64,000 nucleotides of DNA. It comes from Symbiodinium kawagutii (lineage: Eukaryota; Sar; Dinophyceae; Suessiales; Symbiodiniaceae). A model generated the notes under the pieces. That model saw nothing but the letters and a program-made list of their open reading frames with translations. It was not told the origin of the DNA and did no database searches. The position numbers were made by a program, and so were the translations under genes. The stretch spans positions 263,669-327,668 of the forward strand of contig VSDK01027192.1 of the NCBI GenBank assembly GCA_009767595.1, given 5' to 3'. Positions 44,100-56,489 of the stretch are shown here, one piece after another (position 1 is the stretch's first letter; each line of letters starts with the position of its first letter).

Positions 44100-45588
44100 G
44101 CGGAGATAAACAAACACCTTTACTGTACATCATAGGTCTATCTCTTCATCCGTCTACAATTTGCTTTAAATATATACATGTATATGTACATGTGTGTACA
44201 TATGTACATACATGTAAATATACTATACACATATGCATTCACTTACTTATCTATCTATTTATTCATTTATGTATGTATTCATTTATTGAGTTATACAATT
44301 TCTATTCATGTTTAAGTTGTGTTTAGAATATATGTGGATGTGTATGTGTGATTGTGTATGTACGTATAAACAATGAAATCACAATCGGCACATACACGCA
44401 CCGTTGCCTCCATACAAGATCTTATCAGCATTAGATGTGGAAAGCCTCTGGGAGAAAAGAATGCCCGTCCAATGGCTGACAACACCTTTCGACTGGGACT
44501 CTGCAGACTTGAGTCTCCAGCCTGCAACCTGCAATGACAGCTTCACACTTCACGGGAGAAGTAAAAACTTGCAGAAGAAAAGGCGGTTTTGTTTCCATGG
44601 TAATTCCAAAGTGGCGAGTTCTCACCTTTTGGCGGCAGATCACCGAAGCAAAGTACGATTGAGTTTGTCTCGTGGTGATGGCTGAACAGTTCCTTCGGTT
44701 GCACTGAGTTATCATAGTGCAGCCATGAACTGCCAATCTACGAATCCCTCTGATGAACTTAACTATCACAAGTTAAAGCAAACGAAAGCCTGTGTAAGCT
44801 ATTGAAAAATTCAGCAAGCGTAACAACTGCTGCACATCACTCTGTCGACTCCGTAACCGAAACCCTGACATACCAGTGCCTTCCAGAAGCCAACGAAGGC
44901 ACTGGCTCTGGCGGTCGGAAGTTGCAAGGCACCTCCACAGCCAGTTGCGACTGTTTCATTGCCAAAAACCTTTAACTCTTAAGCATTTCTTGCAACTCTT
45001 ACATCTACAAAACTGTTTTTTTCCCAAGCGAAATGCGGCCCTCGATGCGGCTACATGTCTGCAGCAGCAACCCTAGAGGGTGAGAATTACTTGATCGCTC
45101 TTGTTTCTTTCTTGGGATAAGATCTTTCCCGTAGTTACGGGCACAAGAGCATGGAGTTGATCAGTGCAATTTGTTCCAATTTAACATGCTGGTAGAATGG
45201 TGTTTCATTGGGCAATAGTAAAGTGGGTGTGTTAAGGGTGAGCTCTCCTGGGTGAGAAGCTGTCCGCAGTTTGGATGTGGCTTCGGCGAGCCCTGGGAGC
45301 GATTCAGGGTGAAGACCCAGGTGATCACAGAGATTTTAAGAGGACGAGTGTAGAACAGGATACGCCAAGGGAAAGAAGAAATACACCGGCAGAATTTTGC
45401 TGATTTTTTGACTGTAGATTACTCTCTCTCTCTCTCCATAGGTTTCTATGAATGTACGTTTTCTTCAGTTTTAATAGCTTAAAAATCTGTCAAGAAAGGT
45501 AAGAACATGTAAGGACAAGTGCTGCTCACTGCTCACCTCTTCTTTTTCGAAATGCTGTGAAACAGCTCCCAGCCTAGTTTTGGCCCGA
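44100..45588. other. Mostly non-coding; one ambiguous frame
   Basis: 44130-44390 is AT-rich with TATACATG words. At 44404-44685 a plus frame (YKILSALDVESLWEKRMPVQ, CNDSFTLHGRSKNLQKKRRF) competes with a minus frame of similar length. 44770-45588 shows nothing clear. Confidence 0.4.
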
Positions 45589-48080
45589 CTAATCCTCATC
45601 AGAGGAATACATATTCACAGCCTCAGAGCATACTTGTGGCTCTGGTAGCTCGGTATCACCGAAGAAGTCCAGCATCAAGTCCTGCATTTCATCCTCAGCA
45701 GCTATTGCTGCAGCCTCTCGTTGCCTGCCTCGGGCTTTGGAAGGCCTGGGCTGTGCCAACTGTGCCAACACCGATGATGGAGGACAGCTGGTGCCACCAT
45801 GAGATGTGCCGCGTCCAGAAGACTGAGGCCGTCGACGAGTTGGCTTGGCAGAGCCCCAAGGTTTGCGATGCCGCGCTGCTTCATTCTTGACACTACCAGA
45901 ACGCACGCGGGAGACCTGTGCATCGTTCAAATCCATCTGCGAACGAAGCCGGCCTCGACCCTCCAAGCTGTTGTCTACTCCACTCCAACGAGTCTTGTCG
46001 AGGACACGTTGGTAACGTCGGAGTTTCTCCCCATCATCGACCGCATTGTCAGGGGCAAGCCTCATGGCAGCCACTCTGCCAGCCTGGGTAACAGGTTTGG
46101 CATCCGATGCCTCTTCGTTCAGGAACAAGGTGTCCCGATACTTCAGGCAAAGGGCTGTCAACCCACTGTCACTAATTCGATCGCCAGCATCTTGCAGCTT
46201 TCCAGAAAGGTACCGCTCTCGCAAATGTCTATGGTAGCAACGCAGCATTGGAAGGATCATGGTAGGCTTTCCCCGCCGCTCAGCCAAGCACACAGGCGAA
46301 GCACCATTCGGAGTTTCTTGCAACAAGTGTCTCACTTTCGTGCCCTCATGTCGACAAATCGCATGCACTGCTTGCTCGAAGTCATGCTCAACTGCAAGAT
46401 GCAAGGCCGTCCGGCCAGTGGACGTCACAGCATCCAGCTGGGCACGTGCCTGCAGCAGCAGAGCCAGCAGTCGAGCATCACCCTTTTCAGCTGCAAGGTG
46501 CAAAGCAGACTTCCCGGAAGGAGCAGTCTGTGCCAAGCACACCTGGAGTGAGCTTTGAGTCCCTTGTTGAGTCCCTTGTTGAGTCCCTTGGAGCCTTTGG
46601 AGCACCAGCTCTGCCACCTCTGAGAAGCCGCGGTTCAATGCCACCAACAAAGGCGTCTCCACATCTACGTCTGTAAAGGCGCCTAGTTGCCCCATCAAGA
46701 CAGACACGTATGGCACAAGTCCCACCTGCAAGCAGGGATGATTCTGATGAGTTTTCATCAAAGAAAATGCTGCCTTGGTCTCGTAGATTCTTGTTTAAAT
46801 TTGTTGCATGTGATGATTGGAATTGTCTGAACTTGTATGGAACTGTGTTGAACACACTGTGTTGTTTCATTTTGGGATCGTCACTTTGTGTTCCAGATCT
46901 CTTCAAAACCTCGCGCTGGATTCGTTGCACTGCTGACAGAAATGCCCGCCTCACAAGCTGATAGCAATGCCCTCCGCGCCAATAGCTGCCCTCGCTGCTC
47001 AAGTGTTAAAGCCTCTGCCATGATTTGCATCGCCTCAAGACGCCCACCAGAAGCTTTTTCTGCCGGTGCCTGTCACAATCCCACCCATCCCATTCCACAT
47101 CAGCTGAAATCGTTCAGACTGGAACACATATCCCATGTCCCCCCATTCTCAATCAAGGATCATGAAGAAACATCATGAATACAATCAAACCAAACTACCA
47201 AGAAAGAGCGGTGAGTGGAGGGGAAGTCAGTATCTTTGATGGACTTTCCCGCCTGAAGAGCAGCTGACAACGCACATTCACCTCCAGGATACCGTGGAAA
47301 GCTCCTTGAAGCCTCTGCGACAGTAACGCTTCCATGCAACGGCGATGCACCGGCTCTCAGAAGTGCGCGTACTGAGGGAACATCACCGTGCCGCGCAGAC
47401 CAAAAAAGTGCAGTTGTGCCACCCTTCCCACTGCACTCCTCGGGAGGTGCCGGCATCTCATGACAATGGCGAAGCGACTCCCACTTCAACCAGTCCAAGG
47501 AAACTAGTCAAAATGAAAGGCATCGCTTTAATTTAATTCTATATATATATATATATAATATATACTGAATCAATGTCGGTTCCCAAGATTCTGCATCGGC
47601 CCGTAACTCCAGCAATAACACGACAGCAGCAGCTTGATGACGCTTTGCGGCTCTCCAAAGAGGTGGAGGAACCTCGCAGCCGTTCCGTCTACCGTTGAGT
47701 AGGTGAACCAGTGGCGAGTCCTGCCTGGCAGCAGCTTGGGAAAGGAAGGTGCAGTAGCCATGGCCAGCTGCCCATGAAAACGTCTCGAAATATTCAGGGC
47801 TCGCCTTAGACCGCGCTCGGTCTAAGCGGCTGAACATCTTCGCCCGCCCAGCTGGAGCTGTCGTCAAAGAGTTTGGGAGCTCAGGTGTCCCAAAGGTTTG
47901 GGCAAACAAACGATGGGCCATGACGTCTGCTGCTGCCAAAGAAGACCTGGAACATGTTGCGAAGGCGAGGGCATCTCGAGCGCGGCAGTGGAGGACCACT
48001 CGCGACAGAACATCATCCGAAAGGTCTTCTGCAAAGTCCAGCGATGGCGTCGCAATTGTCTCGGGCACCATGCAAGTCAT
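45589..48080 (-). CDS. F-box-like plus ankyrin-repeat protein, four exons
   Basis: Starts at ATG 48080 (MTCMVPETIATPSLDFAEDL). Exon 1 (48080 to about 47590) has an F-box-like helix DDVLSRVVLHCRARDALAFA then CSRSSLAAADV, and the first ankyrin pieces (FSWAAGHGYCTFLSQAAA). Exon 2 (about 47490-47244): GTTALFWSARHGDVPSVRAL, LLRAGASP. Exon 3 (47069 to about 46905): RLEAMQIMAEALTLEQRGQL. Exon 4 (46725-45589): ankyrins ETPLLVALNRGFSEVAELVL, SALHLAAEKGDARLLALLLQ and RTALHLAVEHDFEQAVHAIC, then a basic Arg/Ser/Gly-rich tail ending EAVNMYSSDED. F-box/ankyrin proteins usually recruit substrates to SCF ubiquitin ligases; that role is inferred. The F-box match is partial. A repeat in exon 4 encodes GTQQGTQQGTQ. 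Confidence 0.8.
46555..46593. repeat. In-frame 12-base repeat (TGAGTCCCTTGT), about three units
   Basis: Encodes Gly-Thr-Gln-Gln on the minus strand within the ankyrin exon; adds four residues per unit between two ankyrin repeats. Confidence 0.9.
47538..47562. repeat. (TA)n in an intron of the F-box/ankyrin gene
   Basis: TATATATATATATATAATATATA. Confidence 0.9.
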
Positions 48081-48099
48081 TCCACGCCATTGCAAGGAA

Positions 48100-49137
48100 G
48101 AAAAACGTTGCCAGTTACTCTGCCATTGTGTCTGCACGTGCTTGGTTTACAATCCTTTTTTGCATGCCTGGTCCTTCCAACACCCAAACAATATTGTTCT
48201 CTGTTCTTGCAATTCCTACCATGTTCTTTACAAGCACTCGAGCCCAACCTTTTGTCACACATGCATCGGAACTCAGCATGCAAAGCTACCTCTAGTCGAC
48301 ACCTGTTGCAAGGTTAGCCGTGGCACATCGTGGCACCATCTCCCTCCCAATCCCTGCGCATTCCACCTGCTGCAAGCGATGTGCATTCCCCAGAGGTGGA
48401 GTCAAGGGCTTGAAAAATTGCATCGCCAAGGCGTCGCCATGCAAGCGCAAAGGCTCTGAAAAGAAAGGCCCAGATTGGAGAGCTAGGACTGTCACTCTCG
48501 TGGTTTGGTCCAGTTAAAAATTCCAGCTTTCTTCTTAAGGCCTGAGTGGAGAGAAAAAAGAAAAGGAAATTAATTAAATGAAATGATATGAAATGACAAT
48601 AATTGCACGCATACCTTCTAGGAACCTGCTACTATCGATGCACATGTTGTGTACAATCAGCCATGCTTTTCTGACTCTTGTTTCACCAAAAATGTTCATC
48701 GTGTATCTGAATGCTGCTAGGCCAAAAATGCCGCACCTTTGCCCTCATCCCTATCATCCCTTTCCAAATAATTCACACACGCTAAACCGGGCAAGACATG
48801 CCTCTCTCCAGCACACAGTCATCACCCAAAACCTATTCGGCCCAGGCTGCCCTCTACCCACAATCAAAACAAAATAGATATATAACCTGTGCTGGAAGAG
48901 ATCTGAGAGAAAAAATCTGCAACCAGCTCCTCTACAGTACTGAACATGTGCGCATGTTTTTGCCGGCTTCAATGAAACACAGCACACTGCCTGCTCGATT
49001 CTGACCCTGATCAGGATCGTCTTGAGACCTCCTTGACCGACCCATTGTTCTCCTTGACATCTTGGGACTGTTCTCCATCAAAACTGGATCATCTCGTCTT
49101 GATGACGGAGCTTGAGCAAAATGACACCTGGCCGTTC
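48100..49137. other. No clear gene
   Basis: Upstream of the F-box/ankyrin start. Several frames are open on plus (47898-48459) as shadows of the minus gene and its leader; beyond 48520 nothing protein-like was seen. Confidence 0.45.
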
Positions 49138-50815
49138 TCAGTCGCCTTTCTTGGAGGAAATCACCATTCTCTCGATTCCTTTATCTGTGAAGTCTGAATT
49201 TCCATGGCCATTTTGCAAATCCAAACGGCTGAATGCTCTGCCAGCAATAGTTGTAGCTTGTCGGTGCAAGTAAAACCAGCCATAGTCCAAGCAAGTTTGA
49301 GCCAAGCCGAAAGCCGTAAAGCCTAGAAGAACCTGCAAGGACGCAAGGCCACGCAAGGACTGAATTTGGATGGCATGGGCAATCTCAAGGACTCAAAAAA
49401 ACAATACAGCTGGTGCGCAATCATTGCTCAAAACCCCGGACATCTAAGATCTGCATCATCTACGACATTGGTGATTCTAAAAAGCTTTTCGTCACCCTTC
49501 TTTGGTCGGTGTCCAGTCCCGTCCTGAGTGGCCAGTTGGCCAAAACTGAAGTAACCAATGCTACCAGTTCCAATCACTGCCAATCTAAGCCCATGCTGAA
49601 GTGCGATGGGCCTTCGGCCTTCGTAGAACCATTGCCTCAACTCTTTGCTGGGCCCGGAACGCCGAAACTTAAGGACGAACACCAAAACTTAAGGATGAAC
49701 TGGTGCCCGTTTTTGGTACACTTTCAACAATGACTCAACTGGCAATGGCAGGATCTAAAAAAGTCATTGAACTAATTATATATTCAATGCAAGGTGCACG
49801 ACTTTGAATTGATCTCTCAAAACATCAAAGCGCACCGTGCATTCAATCTGGCTGGCATCGGGAAGCTGCCACGGATTCCAAGAAAGGAATGGCCACCTGT
49901 ATGGAACATGGTAATTTCGCACGTCAACCCTGGCAATGATCTCTAAACCAGACAATCTCAATGGTGCTCCTTCGCTCCCTATGTCTGCCATATTTTTGCC
50001 TGCAGCTGCCAATACATCTTCAATGCTCAGCATCAAATAACCTGGTCCATAGTCTGCTTCAGGCACCAGCCGTTGATACTGCGAATCGACAGGTTGCCCA
50101 TCTGGGTGTTCTGGAGTTGGAGGACCATAGGCTTGGCAGTTGGAGACATGCGGCACAGTTTCCCGAGCAGTTGAAAAGGAGACCTCGAAAACAATGGTGG
50201 ACTTCTCAATGGCCTCATAGATGTAAACCTCGCTGGTGTTGTATTGAGGGTCCTGCCCTTCGGCCAAGGAGAAAGCTATTTCCACTTGGTTGGAAGTTGC
50301 ATACACCAATGTGCTCACCTCATTCTCTGGTCTAATGCATCCGATGCGTTCATTGCCCCAGGACATTCCGTCAGAATACCTCAGGTTGACCATAACATCC
50401 AACCAGTAACATGTTGTCGGTGGAGCAAGTGGTCAAATTACAAATGCAAGAATTTTTCTACGCATATGCAGGGTTCCAAGCAACTTGATGGGATAATCGG
50501 GCCACCCAGCAAACCTTACGTTCCAAGTAGCGTTGCGGAAAAGGACATCCCACAATATGCAGAAGGTGATGACAACTTTGGCCACCAACTGCCATCAACA
50601 GAACGGTCCTGACACCGCAATTTGGGTTGCCTTTCCATGTGCAAAGCATCATTGACACAAATAATAATTCCTCTGCTACTGAGTTGAGCGGACATCACTG
50701 TTGCTTGTGGACCATCTTCCCACTCCTGCCAAAACGCAACGTCCAAGTTTGGAACATACCGCTCAACATAAGCATGTTGGCCCAGCAAAGACACCAACAA
50801 AGTCCAGAGAACCAC
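49138..50815 (-). CDS. Membrane protein, possibly P2X-like channel
   Basis: Coding segments on minus: about 50815-50516 (hydrophobic VLWTLLVSLLGQHAYVERYV, then SRGIIICVNDALHMERQ), 50402-49797 (NLRYSDGMSWGNERIGCIRP, YLMLSIEDVLAAAGKNMADI, LRLSGLEIIARVDVRNYHVP, ECTVRFDVLRDQFK), about 49685-49440 (SKELRQWFYEGRRPIALQHG) and about 49350-49138 (VLLGFTAFGLAQTCLDYGWF then YLHRQ). The order of a beta-rich ectodomain with a DIL/AG helix, a GIxI strand, a closing (R)FDV....F strand and then a final membrane helix followed by a Tyr/aromatic end resembles P2X receptors (ATP-gated cation channels) and related dinoflagellate proteins. Key P2X lysines and the cysteine set were not verified, so the family call is tentative; a membrane protein is fairly safe. 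A GTGAGC donor-like site lies within the second segment near 50317. Confidence 0.5.
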
Positions 50816-50819
50816 TGCA

Positions 50820-52615
50820 CCTCCACAGAGCCTCGCAAGCTTTCAGGTTCCGCTTTCTCCGGGTTTCGGCGAGGTCGGTTATCAAGTATGGTTCTTCATA
50901 TTTATGTTTCTAGAAATGCTCTTATTCTTCGGAACATCAACAATCAGAATCATTTTGTCTCTGAAACATTCCAAGCTGTCGGGAGAAGACAACAGTCCCA
51001 AAGGCTGAGGCCAAGGCAACCACAAGAAACTCAAAGTTGGGCTATGGATCTCGACATAACGGGCCGTGTAAAAAGCCGGAAGGGCTGAACCCATGGCGCC
51101 AAAAAAAGGTGTCAACCATGGAAATTACATGTACTTTTGGTCAGCAAATGTCCTGACAAATTCAATTTAGACATATTGAAACAGGAATTTTGCTGTGGAA
51201 ATGTATGAAAACGCAAACTAAATGGACTTGAACATACTTTAACATATTTCACGGATTATGAAATCGACATGCAATGAATCATACTTCCGAAGTGCCTACC
51301 CTACCAGGCGGGCACGAAAGTGAAAATGGCAACGGTGGGTCATGGTGCGTTGCAGTTTATGTCACATCACTTGGAACATACAAAAAAAGGACCGGATTAC
51401 AGATCAAACAAACCACAGCACCACACAAGTACCGCACAGGAAAGACTACCAACAGGAAACCAATAGGAAAACAAACAAACAGAGTTGTTTACCATGAGTT
51501 CTTCAGCGAAACGTCCTTAAAAAAATTGGCATAATATCAGAACGCTATCAATCAATCCACCGCTTGATCCATTGATTTGTCCATCTTCAACGCATTTTGT
51601 GCTGGCCACCTCCGTGTCTATTCATGTGCGTTTTCCTTTGTTTTCCTTTCCCTTCCTTTCCGTTCGGTTCCGTTCCTTTCCTTTGCTTTCCTTTTTTTCC
51701 CTTTCCTTTCCTTTCCTTTTCTTTTCGACCATAAATATCCCAAAAAATCCTGTCTGATCATGGTATAGTCTGCTAGTGCAGGCCATGCGAGGCGAAACAA
51801 TGGATGGTGGTGTTACCCAATCCACTCCAATCAAATCAAATCCAGATATCAAACATTTTTTTACACAATTGTTTTCCCACAATTTACCGGTTAGGAGAAC
51901 AGTTGGTCACGGCGCATGTTGATAATTATTGACAAAATGATTGTGGTGAATGTGCCCGTTTGGATTTTGAGTTTGCATTGGTCGTTATTTTTGAGCGGAC
52001 AAATTGGGGTAGATTGTGGATTTGTTTTTCGTGAACACGGCGTATCCAACATCTGGTTGGACATTGCGGCACGCGTCCTGGAACCGACAAGTCCGAGACA
52101 AATATGAATGCAGCCTCAACATCAACGCAGCGGTCCCAAAAAAATGTGGTTTGGGTCCCAACGTTTTTGATTTCCATCCTAGCATGGAACCTGTGAGAAT
52201 GTAGGCAAAGGTCCTCTGAATCGAGCCACGGGCTGTTTATATGGGATGTTTTTTTTTCCTGCCGATGGGAGCGAACAGTAGAAGACATCTCGGCCACCAT
52301 TCGGTGAGGGAGGGCAACACAACTCAATTTAATTGAAGGGCGCCCACAAGAAAATGTTGGCTATGAAGGTCAAGGCGGACCATGATGAACCAAGCGATGA
52401 ATCCAAGAACGGAAAGCCGAGGTCCCAAATACAGAGGGATCACCACGGAAGATTGCAAACGACCTCATTTTGTTTCCTGATATGGGGTGTTCTATTCCTT
52501 TGGTTGAGTGCTCATCGTGCGCTCAGCCAGAATGTTCCAATTCTTTCCTAGCAGCAACACTTGCCATGGGGTCGTTAGCCAAGATTAGTTGCGATCCGGC
52601 GCAGCTTCAACACCA
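50820..52615. other. No clear gene; (CCTTT)n at 51630-51728
   Basis: A TTTCC/TTTTC pyrimidine repeat at 51630-51728 and low-information frames. 51926-52327 has a 133-codon minus frame without recognisable motif. Confidence 0.5.
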
Positions 52616-52619
52616 ACTT

Positions 52620-52920
52620 CTGGACAAGGTTCCGGCAATTTCTGGCGCAGATATCTGATGAAGTTTTGGAAGGCTCTGGTGCAAAGAGGTGATGAATTTC
52701 CGGAAGGCTCCAGTGCAAATAGCTGATCAGTTTCAGGAAGGTTTGGTGTAGAAAAGCGGTGAAGTTTGAAGGGTTCCTGGTGAGGTTCCGGAGGTTTCCG
52801 GTGCATGTAGCCGATGAGGTTTCGGAGGCGTCTGGCGCAAACAGCCGATGAGGTTCCGGACATTCCGGCGCAGATAGCCGATGAGGTTCTGCAGGCTTCC
52901 GGCGCAAAACTGTGTGAGTT
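52620..52920. repeat. Degenerate 34-base minisatellite, about nine units
   Basis: Consensus close to GCAAATAGCCGATGAGGTTC followed by CGGAGGCTTCCGGC on plus. Units begin near 52643, 52677, 52711, 52744, 52799, 52833 and 52866 and differ by many substitutions; one is shortened. All frames across it are low quality. Confidence 0.85.
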
Positions 52921-55250
52921 CAGAATTCCAGAACAGATACCTAGCGAAATTTGGAAAGTTCCGGCAGGGACTTTGTGACTTTCGACGGGTTCCAATGCAG
53001 ATGCGTTGTGATAGTCCCAAAGGCCCCGGTTCTTCCCCAAAGCGCAGCATGTAGATTGGTTTCAATGAAAGGGATGCTTCGGTATTTTCAGTTTTGTGGG
53101 AGTGACAAGCGCTAGGTGCAAGATGGTGCAAGAAGGATCGCAGATGCGTCACGTGCAATGTTGAGACACGGGCAGTGTGGAAGACTACGTCTTTTTCCGC
53201 GGGATGGGTATCCCCAACTGACCACAAAAATATCATTCGAGCAGGGCGAATCAACTATCAATAAATGCGGGAACATGGACGTTACAAAGGCTCCGCTGAC
53301 AAACTGTCACGCTGCTGGGAATGGGATGGATTTCATTTGGATTTGAAATTTGCAAACGTTGAAACCCATGCCGACACCGGGCGGATTGCATTTTTTTCGT
53401 AATTTTCCGATGGAAATGATTAAAACAGGTCTACGTTTCCCCATTGCGTGTCTTGTTCTCATCACCCGCACAATTTTCTATTTACTAATTTCCCCAAAAT
53501 TTGTCACATTGTTCGTTTCCCATATCGATTTTTCAACAAACGATCTGAAGGTGCCAGTTTGGGTGGCACAGGTGTGGCACACCCTCTTGCTTCCCTCAAT
53601 CTTTGGGCCGAAACATTGTTAATTATTTTTGACGCCGGCAATGGACTGGCCAAAAAAATTGCACAAACTAATTCCTTGACTTGAATGACCTCAACGCGCG
53701 CATGGCGCCTCGTTGTCGCACATCACACCTCTCAACCGTCTTATCGGCTGCTTCTGTGTTTGCGAGCTTCCATGTGTGCACAAAGCCTACCCCCACACAA
53801 CACGGCTTCGAGCTGCATGGTTTCGAGTTGCATGGTTTCGACCTGCATGGACGCGAAAGGGTCGGGATGTGAATTTCGCAGCGTGCGGAGGAAACAAAAA
53901 AAAACTATTCCAACAGCGTGGATGACCGACCACAGGCGGTCAAGCCGTTCCACCATCTTTTTTGTTTCGGGGAACGCCCCGAAGGCCTGCAACAAACTCG
54001 GAACACATGAAAGCCAAAATAAAACAATTGTTGTGCATGTGGCCGAGCAGGCGGTCCGCCAACATGTTGGCAATTCTGATTTGGGTTGTCGCTTGGGTTC
54101 CAAACTCCCGGCATATTGATATTATGGTAGCGATAGGGGGGCGTGCCGAGTGACAAATTTTATTTTGCTGCACCGTTTCCTCCATACAATTTTTTTTTTT
54201 TCCATCGCCATCCCGGAGGTCCAGCTGAGCTGAGGGCGAGCACGCGGCTCAATCAAATGGAGCCAAAGCACATCTGCACTTTACAAAAGCAGTTTGTAAG
54301 TGAGGGACAGAAAACTATACAAGGGAAAAACGTGCACATTGAACAAGATCCTCCATACAATTGTTTCACATTGTTTTCTGCAAACATTGTACCCAACTTG
54401 ACCATTCTGATGTGTCTTGTTTTGGCCCCACAATGTTTACAAAAAAACGTAAAACAAATTGGCAAAAGTGCCCAAACCCTTCCACCCGCGCAACATACAT
54501 AGATATTTTCGACACGTCTACCGTGTTCCGCCCTTTCGTGCCCCACTACGTTTGTTCAAATCACCGCACCATAGCTGTCAGTCGTCATGGGTTGATTCCG
54601 CTGGTTGGCACTTCCATCTATCCACTGGCAAATTTTGCCACTCTAGATCTTGCCATGAAAGAGGTCGTGTCCGCAATGAAAAAATCAAAGCAAGGTCAGT
54701 CCTGATGTGCACAATTTTTACCGGAAATGTTCACGCGAGCCTACATTGAGTTGTCTTGCAAACGAGCCATTTTTTGATACCGCGGCACGCAACCTTTTTC
54801 AGATCATTTCGGGACAACGCCCCATTTCGCAACGGATGCCTGTTTGTGCTCACATCGGTTGCCCCTCCTTTTTGTCCATCCGCATTCATCGGTGGGGCTG
54901 GAACCTTGGGAACCACTAATTTTGGATGTCACATTTCAATGAGTTCATTGTTTTCATGGGTTGATGTTGGGCGGTCCTCCTTCCAGTGCAGGGAATGCAA
55001 AAGTGGGTTTCACATCCTTGCGCCCTACATAGGCAGCCCTGCGGCGGACAAGTGAGTCAAACTCAAAGTGTTCAAACAGCCAGAGGAGTGCAGCGAACCT
55101 TTTCTTTTCTTGGTTAGTTACTTAGGTCGGTACTGTTTGCTAAACAAAAATTTGCGGTGTTGCCAATGCCTGAATCTGCTCAAGCTCGCTTAGCCCCAAC
55201 GTGTTGGTCCACGATTCGGGTCAATCCAAGTTTACAAATGTTTGCGATGC
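52920..55250. other. Compositionally distinct DNA, no intact gene
   Basis: From about 53.2 kb words such as TTTTTTG, CAAACA and GTTGC rise and stop codons become sparse in all frames, giving many long meaningless frames. 53805-53850 holds three near-copies of GGTTTCGAGCTGCAT. Probably decayed transposon DNA but no motif was recognised in this part. Confidence 0.4.
54189..54246 (-). repeat. Retroposon-like 3' end with A tail, copy 2
   Basis: The minus strand ends GGGATGGCGATGGAAAAAAA after CTCGCCCTCAGCTCAGCTGG; near-identical to 9222-9277. Confidence 0.5.
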
Positions 55251-55254
55251 ACGT

Positions 55255-55467
55255 CTATTTCCCGCTCGAGGAATTCAATACCCCAACTCCTTCCAACGAC
55301 CAAAATTTTACAATTTGTGTCTCCCACACGTTGAATGCGCAGCCAATTTTTTTGCGACCACAATGCCAGGACATGACCCGTCGCAGCCAACGTTCAAAAC
55401 CCAAAGTGGCAATGCACTGCCCAAATTTCATCCGGCTGTTTGAACAAAACAAGCTATATAGCCACAC
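55255..55467 (-). mobile_element. LINE 3' fragment (C-terminal end of RT protein)
   Basis: The minus frame reads KFGQCIATLGFERWLRRVMS then WHCGRKKIG and FNVWETQIVKF. It matches the segment at 58766-59026 (FERWVRRSLAWSPAGRRKFG) and is the Cys/Trp/Arg tail that follows the RT in dinoflagellate non-LTR elements as I know them. Truncated on both sides. Confidence 0.6.
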
Positions 55468-56489
55468 AAGCCAGGCCCGCCTGGCAGAGACAACAGCCCC
55501 AGGGGTGGGCGGGCGAACGGGCGGCCAATACCAATACAGATGAATTCATCTGCTGTGGAACTCTGCTGTCAAACTCTGCAGGCGACTCGTTCAAGTGAGT
55601 GGACAATTTTAACGTCCAGGCAAGCCCGGACAACTTCCGGGTATTATCCAATTTCCGACGATTGCAATTTAGACGTGCTTTTGTGACCAGATCAATGTCC
55701 AGCGGCATGGGGGCCAAAAACAGCCGCTATTAAAACGCTGAGCACATTGAAAACACTAGATTGGCAACAAAATCTTTTTCGCAGGAAAGAACCAAGCACT
55801 AGCCTTGCAAGCGGGTTTGTAGTGGATAAAACGCTAAAGAAAACGTGGGAAAAACATCGAAAAATTGGCGTACCCGATTTTTCTTCCCATGCGCCTTCCG
55901 CCCGCGCACCATGAACGAAGCTGCTACTCCTCCACCCAAGGGGCCAAACAAAATGGACAAGAGTTGCACCGGCAACAATAAACATGAATTTTCGCAATGT
56001 CGCCCATAGCGGCGGGGGACGATAACTCAGTTTTCTGCGTCTTGCCTTCGGTGGGGGAAGCTGCGAATTTTGCACGGGGGGTCAACCGGGAGGGAGTGTC
56101 AATGGGGACCTCCGGCTGCAAACCAAGTCGGTGACCAAGCAGGATGTTGTCGTTCACCCGCGCTTACGGGCATGGAAATGATGGCAGGGTTGAGGGGGGT
56201 GAAATTTTAACATTACCTGCTTATAATCGGTTTTTGACACCAAACCCCTCAATCGCAAAAGTCACACGATCACCGCCCTGCCACTTGGAACGTTTTCCCA
56301 AATTTCCATATGGAAAATTAGCCGTTTCGCAGGGTCAATGGGACCCACCGTGGCCAAGTGAGGGGGATACAGTTCTGCATGTCAAAACCGCGGTTGCGTG
56401 ACTCTGCTTATGTGGCCGGGGCTTGGCCAGGGTCCGCGGTCCATTAACATTGAGGCGAACAAAGTTGCCAAGAAATTTTCAATGACATT

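Noticed and set aside
45636..46676. Plus-strand frames up to 250 codons
   Set aside because: Antisense to the ankyrin exon, whose repeat motifs fix the minus strand.
47898..48459. Plus-strand frames of 113-179 codons
   Set aside because: Overlap the F-box exon antisense and have no domain or start support.
56100..56157. Apparent DNA similarity of CTTGGTCACCG at 56110-56130 (minus) to the LINE tail at 58860
   Set aside because: Only about eleven bases agree and the surrounding protein does not match, so likely chance.
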